Of a DNA stretch of 43,293 bases, positions 1-8,819 are shown piece by piece (the first letter of the stretch is position 1; the number at the start of each line of letters is the position of its first letter). A program made the position numbers and the translations under genes. Origin of the DNA: Thiobacillus sp. GTDB taxonomy: Bacteria; Pseudomonadota; Gammaproteobacteria; Burkholderiales; Thiobacillaceae. The DNA lies in assembly GCA_020057245.1 (NCBI GenBank), contig JAGVGD010000020.1, positions 1 to 43,293 on the forward strand. The letters run 5' to 3'. Below the pieces are notes generated by a model. The model did no database searches. It had not been told where the DNA came from and saw nothing but the letters and a program-made list of their open reading frames with translations.

Positions 1-1050
1 GATGACGTCGCCCTTGCGCGGCGCGTCCGGGTAGCCCGCTGCGGCCAGCACTACGGCCAGTGCGGTGCGGCGGTCCCATTCGGCCTCGACCTGATCAAGC
101 GTACCGTCGATGGCAGCATCCATCAGCACGACCAGATCGGTTTTCAGCCGCATCATGATCGGCTGGGTTTCCGGGTCACCCATGCGGCAGTTGAACTCCA
201 GCACCTTGGGCGCGCCATCGGCGCCGACCATGATGCCGGCGTAGAGAAAACCGGTGTAGCGGATGCCGTCGGCGGCCATGCCGGCGACGGTGGGGTGGAT
301 CACCTCGCGCATGATGCGGGCGTGCAGTTCGGGCGTGACCACGGGGGCGGGCGAATAGGCGCCCATGCCGCCGGTGTTGGGGCCGCTGTCGCCGTCGCCG
401 AGGCGCTTGTGATCCTGGCTCGATGCCAGCGCCAGCACGTGTGCGCCATCGACCATGACGATGAAGCTGGCCTCCTCGCCGAGCAGACATTCCTCGATCA
501 CCACGCGATGGCCGGCGTCGCCCATGCTGTTGCCGGACAGCATGGCGTCGACCGCGGCGTGAGCTTCGTCACTCGTTGCCGCAACCACCACGCCCTTGCC
601 TGCGGCCAGGCCGTCGGCCTTCACCACGATGGGGGCGCCTTGCTGGTCGATGTAGGTGTGGGCGGCGGCGGCATCGGTGAAGGAGCCGAACGCCGCGGTG
701 GGGATGCCGTGGCGCGCCATGAACTGCTTGGCATAATCCTTGGAACTTTCGAGCTGGGCAGCCGCCTGGGTCGGGCCGAAAATCCGTAGCCCGGCGGCGC
801 GGAAGGCGTCGACCACGCCCGCCGCCAGCGGCGCTTCGGGCCCGACCACGGTGAACGCGATGTCGCTGTCGCTGCGCACGAACTCAAGCAGGTCGGGAAT
901 CGAGGTGAACGGCACGTTGATCAGTCCGTCTTCGCTTGCAGTGCCGCCGTTGCCGGGGGCGACGAGGACGTTTGAAACACGGGGCGATTGCGCGAGCTTC
1001 CACGCCAGTGCGTGTTCGCGTCCGCCGGAGCCGATGACTAGGATTTTCAT
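1..1050 (-). CDS. purD: Phosphoribosylamine-glycine ligase (GAR synthetase), 3' end cut by window edge
   Basis: Catalyses ATP-dependent joining of glycine to 5-phosphoribosylamine, the second step of de novo purine synthesis, in the cytosol. About 350 residues are visible of a family that is usually 420-430 long; the frame stays open at base 1, so the C-terminus lies outside the window. The start is the ATG at 1050 and the product opens MKILVIGSGGREHALAWKL, the classic PurD N-terminal fold. Further on come the ATP-grasp segments GPEAPLAAGVVDAF, VVKADGLAAGKGVVVA and the metal-binding region VLEFNCRMGDPETQ. It follows purH in the same direction, separated by a 101-base spacer that carries GTGAG-type repeats. 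Identification is very secure. Confidence 0.97.
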   Translation of the reverse strand, partial: MKILVIGSGGREHALAWKLAQSPRVSNVLVAPGNGGTASEDGLINVPFTSIPDLLEFVRSDSDIAFTVVGPEAPLAAGVVDAFRAAGLRIFGPTQAAAQLESSKDYAKQFMARHGIPTAAFGSFTDAAAAHTYIDQQGAPIVVKADGLAAGKGVVVAATSDEAHAAVDAMLSGNSMGDAGHRVVIEECLLGEEASFIVMVDGAHVLALASSQDHKRLGDGDSGPNTGGMGAYSPAPVVTPELHARIMREVIHPTVAGMAADGIRYTGFLYAGIMVGADGAPKVLEFNCRMGDPETQPIMMRLKTDLVVLMDAAIDGTLDQVEAEWDRRTALAVVLAAAGYPDAPRKGDVI

Positions 1051-1054
1051 ATGA

Positions 1055-1087
1055 GTGGTGAGCGGTGAGGGGTAAGCAGTGAGCGGT
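1055..1087. repeat. GTGAG-type dispersed repeat, copy A (purH-purD spacer)
   Basis: A 33-base G-rich tract starting GTGGTGAGCGGTGAGGGG. It matches 29 of 33 positions of bases 40550-40582, which lie inside the coding sequence of the FAD/Fe-S oxidoreductase; the mismatches are at positions 9, 15, 19 and 30 of the alignment. A shorter relative (GGAAGCGGTGAGGG, near 2725-2740) sits in the fis-purH spacer. Confidence 0.7.
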
Positions 1088-1128
1088 GGGTGGCGGGTGG
1101 CGTGAGTTGGGGGTTTCCGCTCACTGCT
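1075..1128. repeat. Inverted repeat in the purH-purD spacer
   Basis: AGCAGTGAGCGG (1075-1086) is answered by its exact reverse complement CCGCTCACTGCT (1117-1128) across 30 bases. Similarity extends outward: GGTGAGGGGTA on the left resembles the complement of TTTACCATTCACC on the right, with about 7 extra bases. The spacer therefore holds two opposed copies of the same dispersed repeat and could fold into a stem between purH and purD in the mRNA. No U-tract follows, so it is not a typical terminator; an mRNA-stability or attenuation role is possible but unproven. Confidence 0.6.
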
Positions 1129-1151
1129 CAACGTTTACCATTCACCCAGGA

Positions 1152-2711
1152 TCAATGTCGAAAATGCCGCGTCCCGGTGAACACCATCGCGATGCCGTGT
1201 TCGTTGGCCGCCGCGATGACTTCGTCGTCGCGCATCGAGCCGCCGGGCTGGATCACTGCCTTGATGCCGGCTGCCGCTGCCTGGTCGATGCCATCGCGGA
1301 AGGGGAAGAAGGCGTCCGACGCCATCACCGAACCGGGTACCGGCAGGCCGGCGTGTTCGGCCTTGATGGCGGCGATACGGGCGGAGTTGATGCGGCTCAT
1401 CTGCCCCGCGCCGACGCCGACCGTCATGCGGTCTTTCGCGTAGACGATTGCGTTGGACTTGACGAACTTGGCGACGCGCCAGGCGAACAGCAGGTCGTCC
1501 ATTTCCTGTGCGGTCGGGGTGCGGGTGGTGACGGTTTTCAGTTCGCCGTGTAACAGGATGTCGGCGTCCTGCACCAGCAGGCCGCCGGCGACGCGTTTCA
1601 TGTCGAGCTGGGCGACGCTGCCGTCCCACGCGCCGCATTCGAGCAGGCGCACGTTTTTCTTGGCGGCGACGGCGGCCGACGCTTCGGGGCTGACTTCGGG
1701 GGCGATGATGACTTCGACGAACTGGCGCTCGACGATGGCCGCAGCGGTCGCGCCATCGAGGCGGCCGTTGAAGGCGATGATGCCGCCGAAGGCCGATTCG
1801 GGATCGGTCTGGTAGGCGCGGTTATAGGCGTCGAGCAGGCTGGTGCCGTAGGCGACGCCGCACGGGTTGGCGTGCTTGACGATGACGCAGGCAGGCGCGG
1901 CGTCGAACAGCTTGACGCATTCGAGCGCGGCGTCGGTGTCGGCGATGTTGTTGTAACTGAGTTCTTTGCCCTGAATCTGGCGCGCAGTGGAAATCGTGCC
2001 GGCGGGGGCGTTGGCCTCGACGTAGAACGCGCCGGCCTGATGCGGGTTTTCGCCGTAGCGGCAGATCTGCGCGCGGGTGAATTGCAGGTTGAGCTTGTCG
2101 CCGAAGGTCTCGCGTTCGTTGTTGGCGTTGAGCGCGGTCAGGTAGTTGCTGATGTGGCCGTCGTATTCGGCGGTGTGGGTGAAGGCTTTTTTCGCCAGGC
2201 CGAAACGGGTGGCATCGGTGAGGGCGCCGCCATTGGCTAGCATCTCACTGACCAGCGCAGTGTAATCGGCGGGATCGGTGACGATGGCAACGAAGCGGTA
2301 GTTCTTGGCGGAGGAACGCACCATCGCCGGGCCGCCGATGTCGATGTTTTCGATCGCGTCGTCGAGCGTGTGCGGCTTCGACACCGTGGCGACGAAGGGG
2401 TACAGGTTCACGCATACCAGATCGATGTAGGGCAGGCCGTGTTCGCTCATGGTGGCGACATGCTCGGGCAAGTCGCGCCGCGCCAGGATGCCGCCGTGGA
2501 CTTTCGGATGCAGCGTCTTCACCCGGCCGTCGAGCATCTCAGGGAAGCCGGTGTAGTCGGCGACGTCGATCACCGGCAAGCCGGCGTCGCGGATGGCCTT
2601 GGCGGTACCGCCGGTGGACAGCAGTTCGACACCTTGGGCGGCAAGCGCGCGGGCAAATTCGACGAGGCCGGTTTTGTCGGAAACCGAGAGGAGGGCACGC
2701 TGGATTTTCAT
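1152..2711 (-). CDS. purH: Bifunctional AICAR transformylase / IMP cyclohydrolase
   Basis: Performs the last two steps of IMP synthesis: formylation of AICAR with 10-formyl-THF and ring closure to IMP. The 519-residue length is normal. The N-terminal MGS-like cyclohydrolase domain (about 1-145) opens [20 protein letters not shown] and contains [15 protein letters not shown] and [14 protein letters not shown]. The transformylase domain follows and contains the KHANPCG motif at residues 279-285. The start is the ATG at 2711. It lies 36 bases downstream of fis and 101 bases upstream of purD, all on the same strand, so it is probably part of a dusB-fis-purH-purD transcript. The product ends FTGTRHFRH, the usual family C-terminus. 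Confidence 0.98.
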   Translation of the reverse strand: MKIQRALLSVSDKTGLVEFARALAAQGVELLSTGGTAKAIRDAGLPVIDVADYTGFPEMLDGRVKTLHPKVHGGILARRDLPEHVATMSEHGLPYIDLVCVNLYPFVATVSKPHTLDDAIENIDIGGPAMVRSSAKNYRFVAIVTDPADYTALVSEMLANGGALTDATRFGLAKKAFTHTAEYDGHISNYLTALNANNERETFGDKLNLQFTRAQICRYGENPHQAGAFYVEANAPAGTISTARQIQGKELSYNNIADTDAALECVKLFDAAPACVIVKHANPCGVAYGTSLLDAYNRAYQTDPESAFGGIIAFNGRLDGATAAAIVERQFVEVIIAPEVSPEASAAVAAKKNVRLLECGAWDGSVAQLDMKRVAGGLLVQDADILLHGELKTVTTRTPTAQEMDDLLFAWRVAKFVKSNAIVYAKDRMTVGVGAGQMSRINSARIAAIKAEHAGLPVPGSVMASDAFFPFRDGIDQAAAAGIKAVIQPGGSMRDDEVIAAANEHGIAMVFTGTRHFRH

Positions 2712-2747
2712 GGGGCGGTGGGCTGGAAGCGGTGAGGGAAGGGCGGC

Positions 2748-2987
2748 TTATTCGGAGAGACCGTATTCGCGCATTTTCTTGCGCAGGGTGTTGCGGTTGA
2801 TGCCGAGCATTTCGGCGGCGCGGGTCTGATTGCCTTCGGAGCGGTCGAGAATATAAGCGAGCAGGGGCTTTTCCATGGCGCCCAGCACCATGTTGTAGAT
2901 CTCGCTCGGCGTCTCGCCGTCGAGGTCCTTGAAATAGCGATTGAGCGACCGCCGCATGCAAGCGGCGATTTCGGTTTCTTCGATCAT
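2748..2987 (-). CDS. fis: Fis family nucleoid-associated DNA-binding protein
   Basis: A small DNA-bending global regulator that acts on rRNA promoters, recombination sites and chromosome architecture. It has 79 residues, shorter at the N-terminus than the 98-residue E. coli protein, as is usual in betaproteobacteria. The C-terminal helix-turn-helix is intact: GNQTRAAEMLGINRNTLRKK followed by MREYGL. The preceding helix includes EKPLLAYILDRSEG. The start is the ATG at 2987, preceded by a GGGAAG-type ribosome-binding sequence. It lies 11 bases after dusB; dusB-fis is a deeply conserved operon. The short GC-rich spacer to purH carries a degenerate copy of the dispersed repeat found elsewhere in the window. 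Confidence 0.96.
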   Translation of the reverse strand: MIEETEIAACMRRSLNRYFKDLDGETPSEIYNMVLGAMEKPLLAYILDRSEGNQTRAAEMLGINRNTLRKKMREYGLSE

Positions 2988-2998
2988 TATTCTTCCCT

Positions 2999-4087
2999 TT
3001 ATGCCGCGAGCCGTGAACCTGGCGGCAAATCTTGCGTGGTCTGGTTGTTATGACTGCGGGCGCTGCGGAATTCGGCGGGAGTGTCGCTGGCGGTTTCGTA
3101 GCGCAGGCGACTGTCGGCCCGTGCCGCCTGGGAAAAATAGTCGTTGACCATGGCGAGCTGTTCGGCCACCGAGTCGAGCTGGTTCATTGTGTGGCGGAAC
3201 GCGCTGCTGCCGACCAGCCCACGGGTGTACCAGGAGATGTGCTTGCGTGCGACGCGCACGCCGGTGACGTCGCCATAAAAAGCGTACAGGTCGTGGATGT
3301 GCTCAAGCAGCACGGCGTGGATTTCCGTCACTTCGGGCTGCGGCAGGTGTTCACCGGTGTTCAGGAAATATTCGATCTCGCGAAAGATCCACGGCCGGCC
3401 TTGTGCGGCACGACCGATCATCACCGCATCGGCGCCGGTGTATTCGAGGACGAATTTCGCTTTTTCCGGCGAGGTGATGTCGCCGTTGGCGATCACCGGA
3501 ATGCGCGCTTCGGCCTTGACCACACGGATGGTGTCGTATTCGGCGTCGCCGCTGTAGCCGCAGGCGCGGGTGCGGCCGTGCATCGCCAGCGCCTGCACGC
3601 CGGCGTTCTCGGCGATCCTGAGGATGTTCAGCGCGTTGCGGTGTTCGCGATCCCAGCCGGTGCGGATCTTCAGCGTCACCGGCACCTCGGGCACCGCCTT
3701 GACCACGGCGTCGAGAATGCGGCCGACCAGCGCTTCGTCCTGCAGCAGGGCGGAGCCGGCCATCACGTTGCACACCTTCTTTGCCGGGCAGCCCATGTTG
3801 ATGTCGATGATCTGCGCGCCGCGGTCGACGTTGTGGCGCGCGGCTTCGGCCATCATCGCCGGATCGGCGCCGGCGATCTGCACGCTGATCGGGTCGACCT
3901 CACCTTCGTGGTTGGCGCGTCGCGCGGTCTTGGCCGAGCCATACAGCAGCGAGTTCGACGTCACCATCTCGGACACCGCCATGCCGGCGCCCAGCTTTTT
4001 GCAAAGCTGGCGGAACGGCCGGTCGGTCACCCCGGCCATGGGGGCGACGACCAGACGGTTTTTGAGGAGGTGGGAACCGATACGCAT
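2999..4087 (-). CDS. dusB: tRNA-dihydrouridine synthase B
   Basis: An FMN- and NADPH-dependent enzyme that reduces uridine to dihydrouridine in the D-loop of tRNA. The TIM-barrel portion carries [18 protein letters not shown] near the N-terminus, [20 protein letters not shown] (with the catalytic cysteine region), and [15 protein letters not shown] and [18 protein letters not shown] (FMN phosphate binding). I chose the ATG at 4087 ([11 protein letters not shown]) because family members begin MRIG; it gives 362 residues. The same frame is open to an ATG at 4099 and a TTG at 4126, and none of these has a convincing Shine-Dalgarno. The C-terminus has about 40 extra, polar, low-conservation residues compared with E. 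coli DusB (321). First gene of the dusB-fis-purH-purD group, divergent from mscL. Confidence 0.95.
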   Translation of the reverse strand: MRIGSHLLKNRLVVAPMAGVTDRPFRQLCKKLGAGMAVSEMVTSNSLLYGSAKTARRANHEGEVDPISVQIAGADPAMMAEAARHNVDRGAQIIDINMGCPAKKVCNVMAGSALLQDEALVGRILDAVVKAVPEVPVTLKIRTGWDREHRNALNILRIAENAGVQALAMHGRTRACGYSGDAEYDTIRVVKAEARIPVIANGDITSPEKAKFVLEYTGADAVMIGRAAQGRPWIFREIEYFLNTGEHLPQPEVTEIHAVLLEHIHDLYAFYGDVTGVRVARKHISWYTRGLVGSSAFRHTMNQLDSVAEQLAMVNDYFSQAARADSRLRYETASDTPAEFRSARSHNNQTTQDLPPGSRLAA

Positions 4088-4120
4088 AAGGAGGGGCATT
4101 TTACCCGTGTCGGGAACACC

Positions 4121-4156
4121 CTCCAAGCAGATGAGAATTTACATGAAGGCTTGGAG
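4121..4156. promoter_or_regulatory. 8-base inverted repeat in the dusB/mscL divergent region
   Basis: CTCCAAGC (4121-4128) and GCTTGGAG (4149-4156) form a perfect inverted repeat with a 20-base spacer, lying between the divergent starts of dusB (4087) and mscL (4218). The position suits a shared operator or a leader hairpin. No known regulator motif is recognised. Confidence 0.4.
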
Positions 4157-4217
4157 CCAGCTTGCCTCAACGATTACCATCGGCCTGGTGTTTCCGTTCA
4201 CATTCAGGGAGAAAGCA

Positions 4218-4640
4218 ATGGGGTTCATGTCGGAATTCAAGCAGTTCGCAGTCAAGGGCAATGCGATGGATCTGGCGGTCGGCGTCATCATCGGTGCTGC
4301 TTTCGGCAAGATCGTCGACTCGGTCGTCAATGATCTGGTCATGCCGATCATCGGCGCCTTGTCCGGCGGCCTCGATTTCACCAACCTGTTTATCGCGCTG
4401 GGCAGCGTGCCGGAGGGCGTCGGCACGACGCTGGCGGAAGTCAAGAAAGCCGGGGTGCCGGTATTTGCCTACGGCAGCTTCCTCTCCATCCTGCTCAACT
4501 TCATCATCTTGGCCTTCATCGTGTTCATGCTGGTGCGCCAGATGAACCGGCTGAAAAAAGCCGAAGCGCCTGCCGCACCGCCCGCCACGCCGGAGGACGT
4601 GGTGCTGCTGCGCGAGATTCGCGACAGTCTGCGCAAGTAA
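4218..4640 (+). CDS. mscL: Large-conductance mechanosensitive channel
   Basis: Homopentameric inner-membrane channel that opens under extreme membrane tension and releases solutes during hypo-osmotic shock. It has 140 residues (E. coli has 136). The N-terminus [20 protein letters not shown] leads into TM1 ([20 protein letters not shown], the pore-lining gly/ala helix), then a short periplasmic loop, TM2 ([20 protein letters not shown]) and a charged C-terminal helix bundle ([16 protein letters not shown]). The start is the ATG at 4218, preceded by AGGGAGA with 6-7 base spacing; the frame is open much further upstream but has no homology there. It converges on prsT with only 9 bases between stop codons and no obvious terminator. 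Confidence 0.97.
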   Translation: MGFMSEFKQFAVKGNAMDLAVGVIIGAAFGKIVDSVVNDLVMPIIGALSGGLDFTNLFIALGSVPEGVGTTLAEVKKAGVPVFAYGSFLSILLNFIILAFIVFMLVRQMNRLKKAEAPAAPPATPEDVVLLREIRDSLRK

Positions 4641-4649
4641 GGTCTTGCG

Positions 4650-7427
4650 TCAGCGCGCCCGGGCCTGCAGTTGCTGCAGCAGGGCGCGTGCCTCGGCTTC
4701 CTGCGGGAACGCCAGGCCGTTGCCCAGCAGGCGTTCGAGTTCGCTGCGCGCCCGCGCGGTATCGCCGCTCTGCGCGTAAGCCGCCGCCAGGTGGTACTGG
4801 ATTTCCGCCGCATCGGGGGATTTGCTCAGCGCCTGCTGCAGCAGTTTGATGCCGCGCGTGGTTTGTTTCTGCTGCACCAGGATCCAGCCCAGCGTGTCCA
4901 TCACGGCCGGGTTGTTGGGCGCCAGCTTGAGCGCCTGTTCGGCATAGGTCGCGGCGCGCTTGTCCCCGTTTTCGAAGAGTGCCCAGGCCAGATTGTTGAG
5001 GATCAGCAGGTTGTTCGGATTGCTGGCGTTGAGCAGCAGATACTGCTCGCTGGCCGCGGCAAACTGTTTGCGCTTGATCAGGCTTTCGGCCAGCACGGCG
5101 CGGCTGCTGGTGTCTTTCGGTTGCGTGGCGAGCCAGGCGGCAAGACGCTTCTCGCCTTCTTCGGGGCGCTGCATCGCGCTCAGCACCTTCAACTGGCGCG
5201 CCAGCAGGGCGCCTGAAGGGGCCAGTTGCTGGGCGCGTTCGAGCGCGGCAAGCGCAGCGGGGTAATCCTTGCGCGCATAGGCGACATCACCTTCCAGCAC
5301 GTAGCCGGCCGGGTTGGCGGGTTTTTGCTGCTGCACCTGCCGGGCCTGCTTGAGGGCGTCATCCAGACGGGCGCCCTGGATGTCGATGCCGACCAGCATG
5401 ACTTGCGCATCCAGCAGATCGGGCTGGAGCCGCAGCGCATCCTGCAGGGTCTTGCGTGCGCCCGCGAAATCCTTGGCGACGATTTTCGCGCCCGCCAACT
5501 TGACCAGCGGTTCGGCCTTGCCGGGCTGGCGTTCGACCAGTTTGCGGTAGCTGTTGAGGGCGTTGGCGGTGTCTCCGAGCGACAGTTGGGTGGTGCCGAG
5601 CAATTCGAGCGCGGCGGCGTTGTCCGGCTGGGCATTCACCGCTTCGCGGGCGACGCTCAGCGCCTTGTTTTTGTCGCCTTTGGCTAGCAGGTGGCGCGCC
5701 AGCGCGATGCGCGGCTGCAGCGCCTGCGGATGAACACTGGCGGCTTTTTCCAGCCAGGCGACATAGGCTTTTTCATCCCGCTCGCGCTGCGCCAGTTCAG
5801 CCAGCATCAGCATGGCGTTGAGGTGCTTGGGGTCGGCCTTGAGGATGTCCTCGAAACGCTGGCGCGCAGCGGCAGGCTGTTTGTCCTGCAGGTCGAGCTG
5901 CGCCAGATTGGCGGCCGCCGGGAAAAATGCGGGGTCGAGCTTGAGCGCCTGGTTGAGGCATATGCGGGCGCGGGCGTTGTCGCGTTTGCCAAGATAGGCC
6001 GCTGCCCGGAAATTCCAGGATAGCGGGGTGGCCGCCTGTTTCTTTTCCAGGGCGTCGATGCTGGCGAGGGCCGCATCGAACTGCTTGCGCTTGAGCTGAT
6101 CGAGGATGATGACGCTGTCCGCGCGGCTGCCGCCGCCTGCCATACTGGACGCGCTTTGCAGGTCGCCCAGCGCGCGGGCGTCGCCCTGCGCCAGGCGCGA
6201 AATGCCGAGTTCGGTGCGGATGTCTGCACTGCCTGGACTGAGCCGGGCGGCCTGTTCGAAATAGCCCGAGGCCTTGGGGAAATCCTTTTTGGCCAGTGCA
6301 ATTTCGCCGGCCACAACCAGCACGCCGGCGTCCACCTGCGCGGCCTTCAGCGCCGGCGCCAAGCTGCGCTCCGCGTCATCCGGGCGGCCGAGGCGCAGTT
6401 GTGCGGCCGCCAGCAGGCGCAGCGCGTACACATTGCCCGGCGCGGCCTTGATCACCTTGTTGAGATGCGCTTCAGCGGTTTGCATGTTGCCGAGCGCGAA
6501 CTCGATCGCGCCGCCGAGCAGCAGTGCCGGGACGAAATCGGGCGCGGTCTTGAGCACGGCGGCCAGGTGGTCGCGCGCGCGTCCGGTTTTCTTTTCCTGA
6601 AAATCGATCAGGGCTTCGGTGTAGCGCGCCTGCAGGCTGTTGGGGGTGATTTTCAGCGCAGCGTCGACTTGCTTGCGGGCCTCGCCCAGCTGGTTCTGGT
6701 TGATGGCGATGCCGGCCAGGGCGAGCCGGGTGTTGCTGTTGTGCGGGTTCAGCCGGATGACTTCGCGGTATGCCGCAATGGCTTCGGTCTCCTGGCCGCT
6801 GGCGCGCAGCAGGTCGCCTTTCATGATCCAGGCGTCTTCCAACTTGGGGTCGAGCCGCAGCGCCTGATCGGTCTCCTGCAGGGCCAGGTCGAGATTGCGG
6901 TCCGCCAGGGCAAGTTGGGCCAGTGCCAGATGCACCCAGGGATTGTCGGGGGCGATCTGCTGCGCCCGTTTCAGGGTGGTGCGGGCGTCGTCCGCGCGCC
7001 GCAGGCCGAGTTCGGCCGTGGCGCGCAGTGCGAGCAGGGTTGCGGCCTCGTTGCTGGTGTCGCCGGGCGCGGGCAGTTCGTCGAGGATGCGCTGGTATTC
7101 CTGTTGCATCAGGAGCGTGCGGGCAATCAGCGGATTGACGGTTCCGGCAGCGATGCCGGCCTCGCGGGCGCGGCGGAACTCCTTTTCCGCGCTGGCCAGA
7201 TCGAGCTGGGCGAGATAGAGCTTGCCCAGTTCGAAACGCGCTTCGGCGTTGCTGTCGTCCTGATCGATGGCATTTTTGAGCTGGATCGTCGCGGCCTTGA
7301 TTTCCCCGGCGGCGATTTTCAGTTTGGCTTCTTTCACCAGCGTGGCGCTGTCCTCACCGCCGCAGGCGGCCAACAGGCTGGCGCCCAGTATCAGGGCGAG
7401 CAACAGGCGTGAGGCGGGAGGGGGCAT
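4650..7427 (-). CDS. prsT: PEP-CTERM-system TPR-repeat lipoprotein (PrsT family)
   Basis: A 925-residue predicted outer- or periplasm-facing lipoprotein built almost entirely of tandem tetratricopeptide repeats. Signal peptide with lipobox: hydrophobic LLLALILGASLLAAC, acylated cysteine at residue 22. Repeats such as AEARFELGKLYLAQLDLASA, NAAALELLGTTQLSLGDTAN and NPAVMDTLGWILVQQKQT run to the end. The length, the lipobox and the position directly after prsK-prsR match the PEP-CTERM/exosortase-associated TPR lipoprotein family; its molecular function is unknown, and a scaffold role in exopolysaccharide or PEP-CTERM protein export is inferred from co-occurrence. The start ATG at 7427 has GGAG six bases upstream. 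Last gene of the operon, 39 bases after prsR. Confidence 0.9.
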   Translation of the reverse strand: MPPPASRLLLALILGASLLAACGGEDSATLVKEAKLKIAAGEIKAATIQLKNAIDQDDSNAEARFELGKLYLAQLDLASAEKEFRRAREAGIAAGTVNPLIARTLLMQQEYQRILDELPAPGDTSNEAATLLALRATAELGLRRADDARTTLKRAQQIAPDNPWVHLALAQLALADRNLDLALQETDQALRLDPKLEDAWIMKGDLLRASGQETEAIAAYREVIRLNPHNSNTRLALAGIAINQNQLGEARKQVDAALKITPNSLQARYTEALIDFQEKKTGRARDHLAAVLKTAPDFVPALLLGGAIEFALGNMQTAEAHLNKVIKAAPGNVYALRLLAAAQLRLGRPDDAERSLAPALKAAQVDAGVLVVAGEIALAKKDFPKASGYFEQAARLSPGSADIRTELGISRLAQGDARALGDLQSASSMAGGGSRADSVIILDQLKRKQFDAALASIDALEKKQAATPLSWNFRAAAYLGKRDNARARICLNQALKLDPAFFPAAANLAQLDLQDKQPAAARQRFEDILKADPKHLNAMLMLAELAQRERDEKAYVAWLEKAASVHPQALQPRIALARHLLAKGDKNKALSVAREAVNAQPDNAAALELLGTTQLSLGDTANALNSYRKLVERQPGKAEPLVKLAGAKIVAKDFAGARKTLQDALRLQPDLLDAQVMLVGIDIQGARLDDALKQARQVQQQKPANPAGYVLEGDVAYARKDYPAALAALERAQQLAPSGALLARQLKVLSAMQRPEEGEKRLAAWLATQPKDTSSRAVLAESLIKRKQFAAASEQYLLLNASNPNNLLILNNLAWALFENGDKRAATYAEQALKLAPNNPAVMDTLGWILVQQKQTTRGIKLLQQALSKSPDAAEIQYHLAAAYAQSGDTARARSELERLLGNGLAFPQEAEARALLQQLQARAR

Positions 7428-7466
7428 GGGGGCTCCAGAGACGCGTGTGAATGGAAGGAGGCGTGC

Positions 7467-8819
7467 TTATTTCAGGCCGATTTTGGCCATCAGGTCGTAC
7501 AGGGTCGGGCGCGTGATACCCAGCAGTTCGGCCGCCTGCGCGACGCTGTTGTCGGTCTGGGTCAGGGCGCGGGTGATAGCCTGCCGCTCGGCATTTTCGC
7601 GCGCCTGACGCAGGTTGAGCGGCTGGGGGTCGGCTTGGCCGGGTTCAAGGCCGAGGTCGCTGGCGGTGATCTGGGTGCCGTCGGCCATGATGGTGGCGCG
7701 CTTGACCAGATTTTCCAGTTCCCGCACGTTGCCCGGCCAGGCGTGGGCATTCAGCGCGTTTAGCGCGTCGGGGCTGAAGCCGCGAATGTTGCGGCCGAGT
7801 TCCTGCGCATTGCGCTCGAGAAACGCCTGCGCCAGCAGGATGGAATCGCCGGGACGTTCGCGCAGCGGCGGGATTTTGACGGTGATTTCGGAGAGCCGGT
7901 AATAGAGGTCTTCGCGGAAGCTGCCTTCCTTGATCATGCCGGTGAGGTCGCGGTGGGTCGCGCAGACGACGCGCACGTCGACCGGGATTTCGCCGCGTCC
8001 GCCCAGCCGTTCGATCACCCGCTCCTGCAGGAAACGCAGGAATTTGGCCTGCAGCGGCAGTGGCAGGTCGCCGATTTCGTCGAGGAACAGGGTGCCTTCG
8101 TTGGCGTATTCGATGCGGCCGGCGGTCTGCTTGGCGGCGCCGGTGAATGCGCCTTTTTCATAGCCGAACAATTCGGACTCCAGCAGGGTGTCGGGAATCG
8201 CCGCGCAGTTGATGGCGACGAAGCGCTTGCCGGCGCGCGGCGAAAGATCGTGCACGCCATGCGCCAGCACTTCCTTGCCGGTGCCGGATTCGCCCAGCAG
8301 CAGCACGGTGACATTGGCCGGGGCGACCTTTTCCACGGTGCGGCAGATTTTCAGCATCGAGTCGCTGCTGGTGATCAAGCCGCGCAGCGCCGACCCGCTT
8401 TGCTTCGCGAGCAGCATGCGGTTTTCGCTTTCCAGCGCATGCACGTGCAGCGCACGGGCAATCATCAGCGCCAGGATGTCGGGATCGAAAGGCTTCTGGA
8501 AAAAATCGTAGGCGCCCAGGCGTATGGCCTGAACGGCATTGCTGCGGTCAAGATTGCCGGTGACGACGATGATCTTGGTGGTCGGGACGAGCGCCAGGAT
8601 CTGCTGCAGGGTGGCCAGCCCTTCGGTTGCGCCGTCGACATCCGGCGGCAGGCCGAGGTCGAGCAGCACCACCGCGGGTTCGTGGCGACGCAGCTGGGTG
8701 ATGGCGCTGTCGCGGTCGTCGGCGACCACCAATTCGTAATCGCCCAGGCTCCACTTGAGCTGCTTTTGCAAGCCGGGGTCGTCTTCCACCAACAGTATTT
8801 TTGGTTTGGCGTCGCTCAT
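7467..8819 (-). CDS. prsR: Sigma-54-dependent response regulator of the PEP-CTERM system (PrsR)
   Basis: NtrC-type response regulator of 450 residues. The receiver domain (about 1-125) has acidic pocket VEDD at 11-14, phospho-acceptor Asp54 in VVLLDLGLP, and Lys109 in FFQKPFD. The AAA+ domain has Walker A GESGTGKE (176-183) and the sigma-54-contacting GAFTGA loop at 223-228. The C-terminal Fis-type helix-turn-helix contains AQAAELLGITRPTLYDLMAK. All features of an active sigma-54 activator are present. The start is the ATG at 8819, which overlaps the prsK stop (ATGA); the frame extends to 8936 but those extra residues are not receiver-like. Cognate kinase is the adjacent PrsK. Likely target: the sigma-54 promoter upstream of its own operon at 12353-12369. 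Confidence 0.93.
   Translation of the reverse strand: MSDAKPKILLVEDDPGLQKQLKWSLGDYELVVADDRDSAITQLRRHEPAVVLLDLGLPPDVDGATEGLATLQQILALVPTTKIIVVTGNLDRSNAVQAIRLGAYDFFQKPFDPDILALMIARALHVHALESENRMLLAKQSGSALRGLITSSDSMLKICRTVEKVAPANVTVLLLGESGTGKEVLAHGVHDLSPRAGKRFVAINCAAIPDTLLESELFGYEKGAFTGAAKQTAGRIEYANEGTLFLDEIGDLPLPLQAKFLRFLQERVIERLGGRGEIPVDVRVVCATHRDLTGMIKEGSFREDLYYRLSEITVKIPPLRERPGDSILLAQAFLERNAQELGRNIRGFSPDALNALNAHAWPGNVRELENLVKRATIMADGTQITASDLGLEPGQADPQPLNLRQARENAERQAITRALTQTDNSVAQAAELLGITRPTLYDLMAKIGLK

Noticed and set aside
3570-4217. Upstream extension of mscL into dusB
   Set aside because: No homology; MscL begins at the ATG at 4218, which has its own ribosome-binding site.
6156-7412. 418-codon plus-strand frame opposite prsT
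   Set aside because: Antisense of TPR repeats; repetitive composition keeps the opposite frame open.
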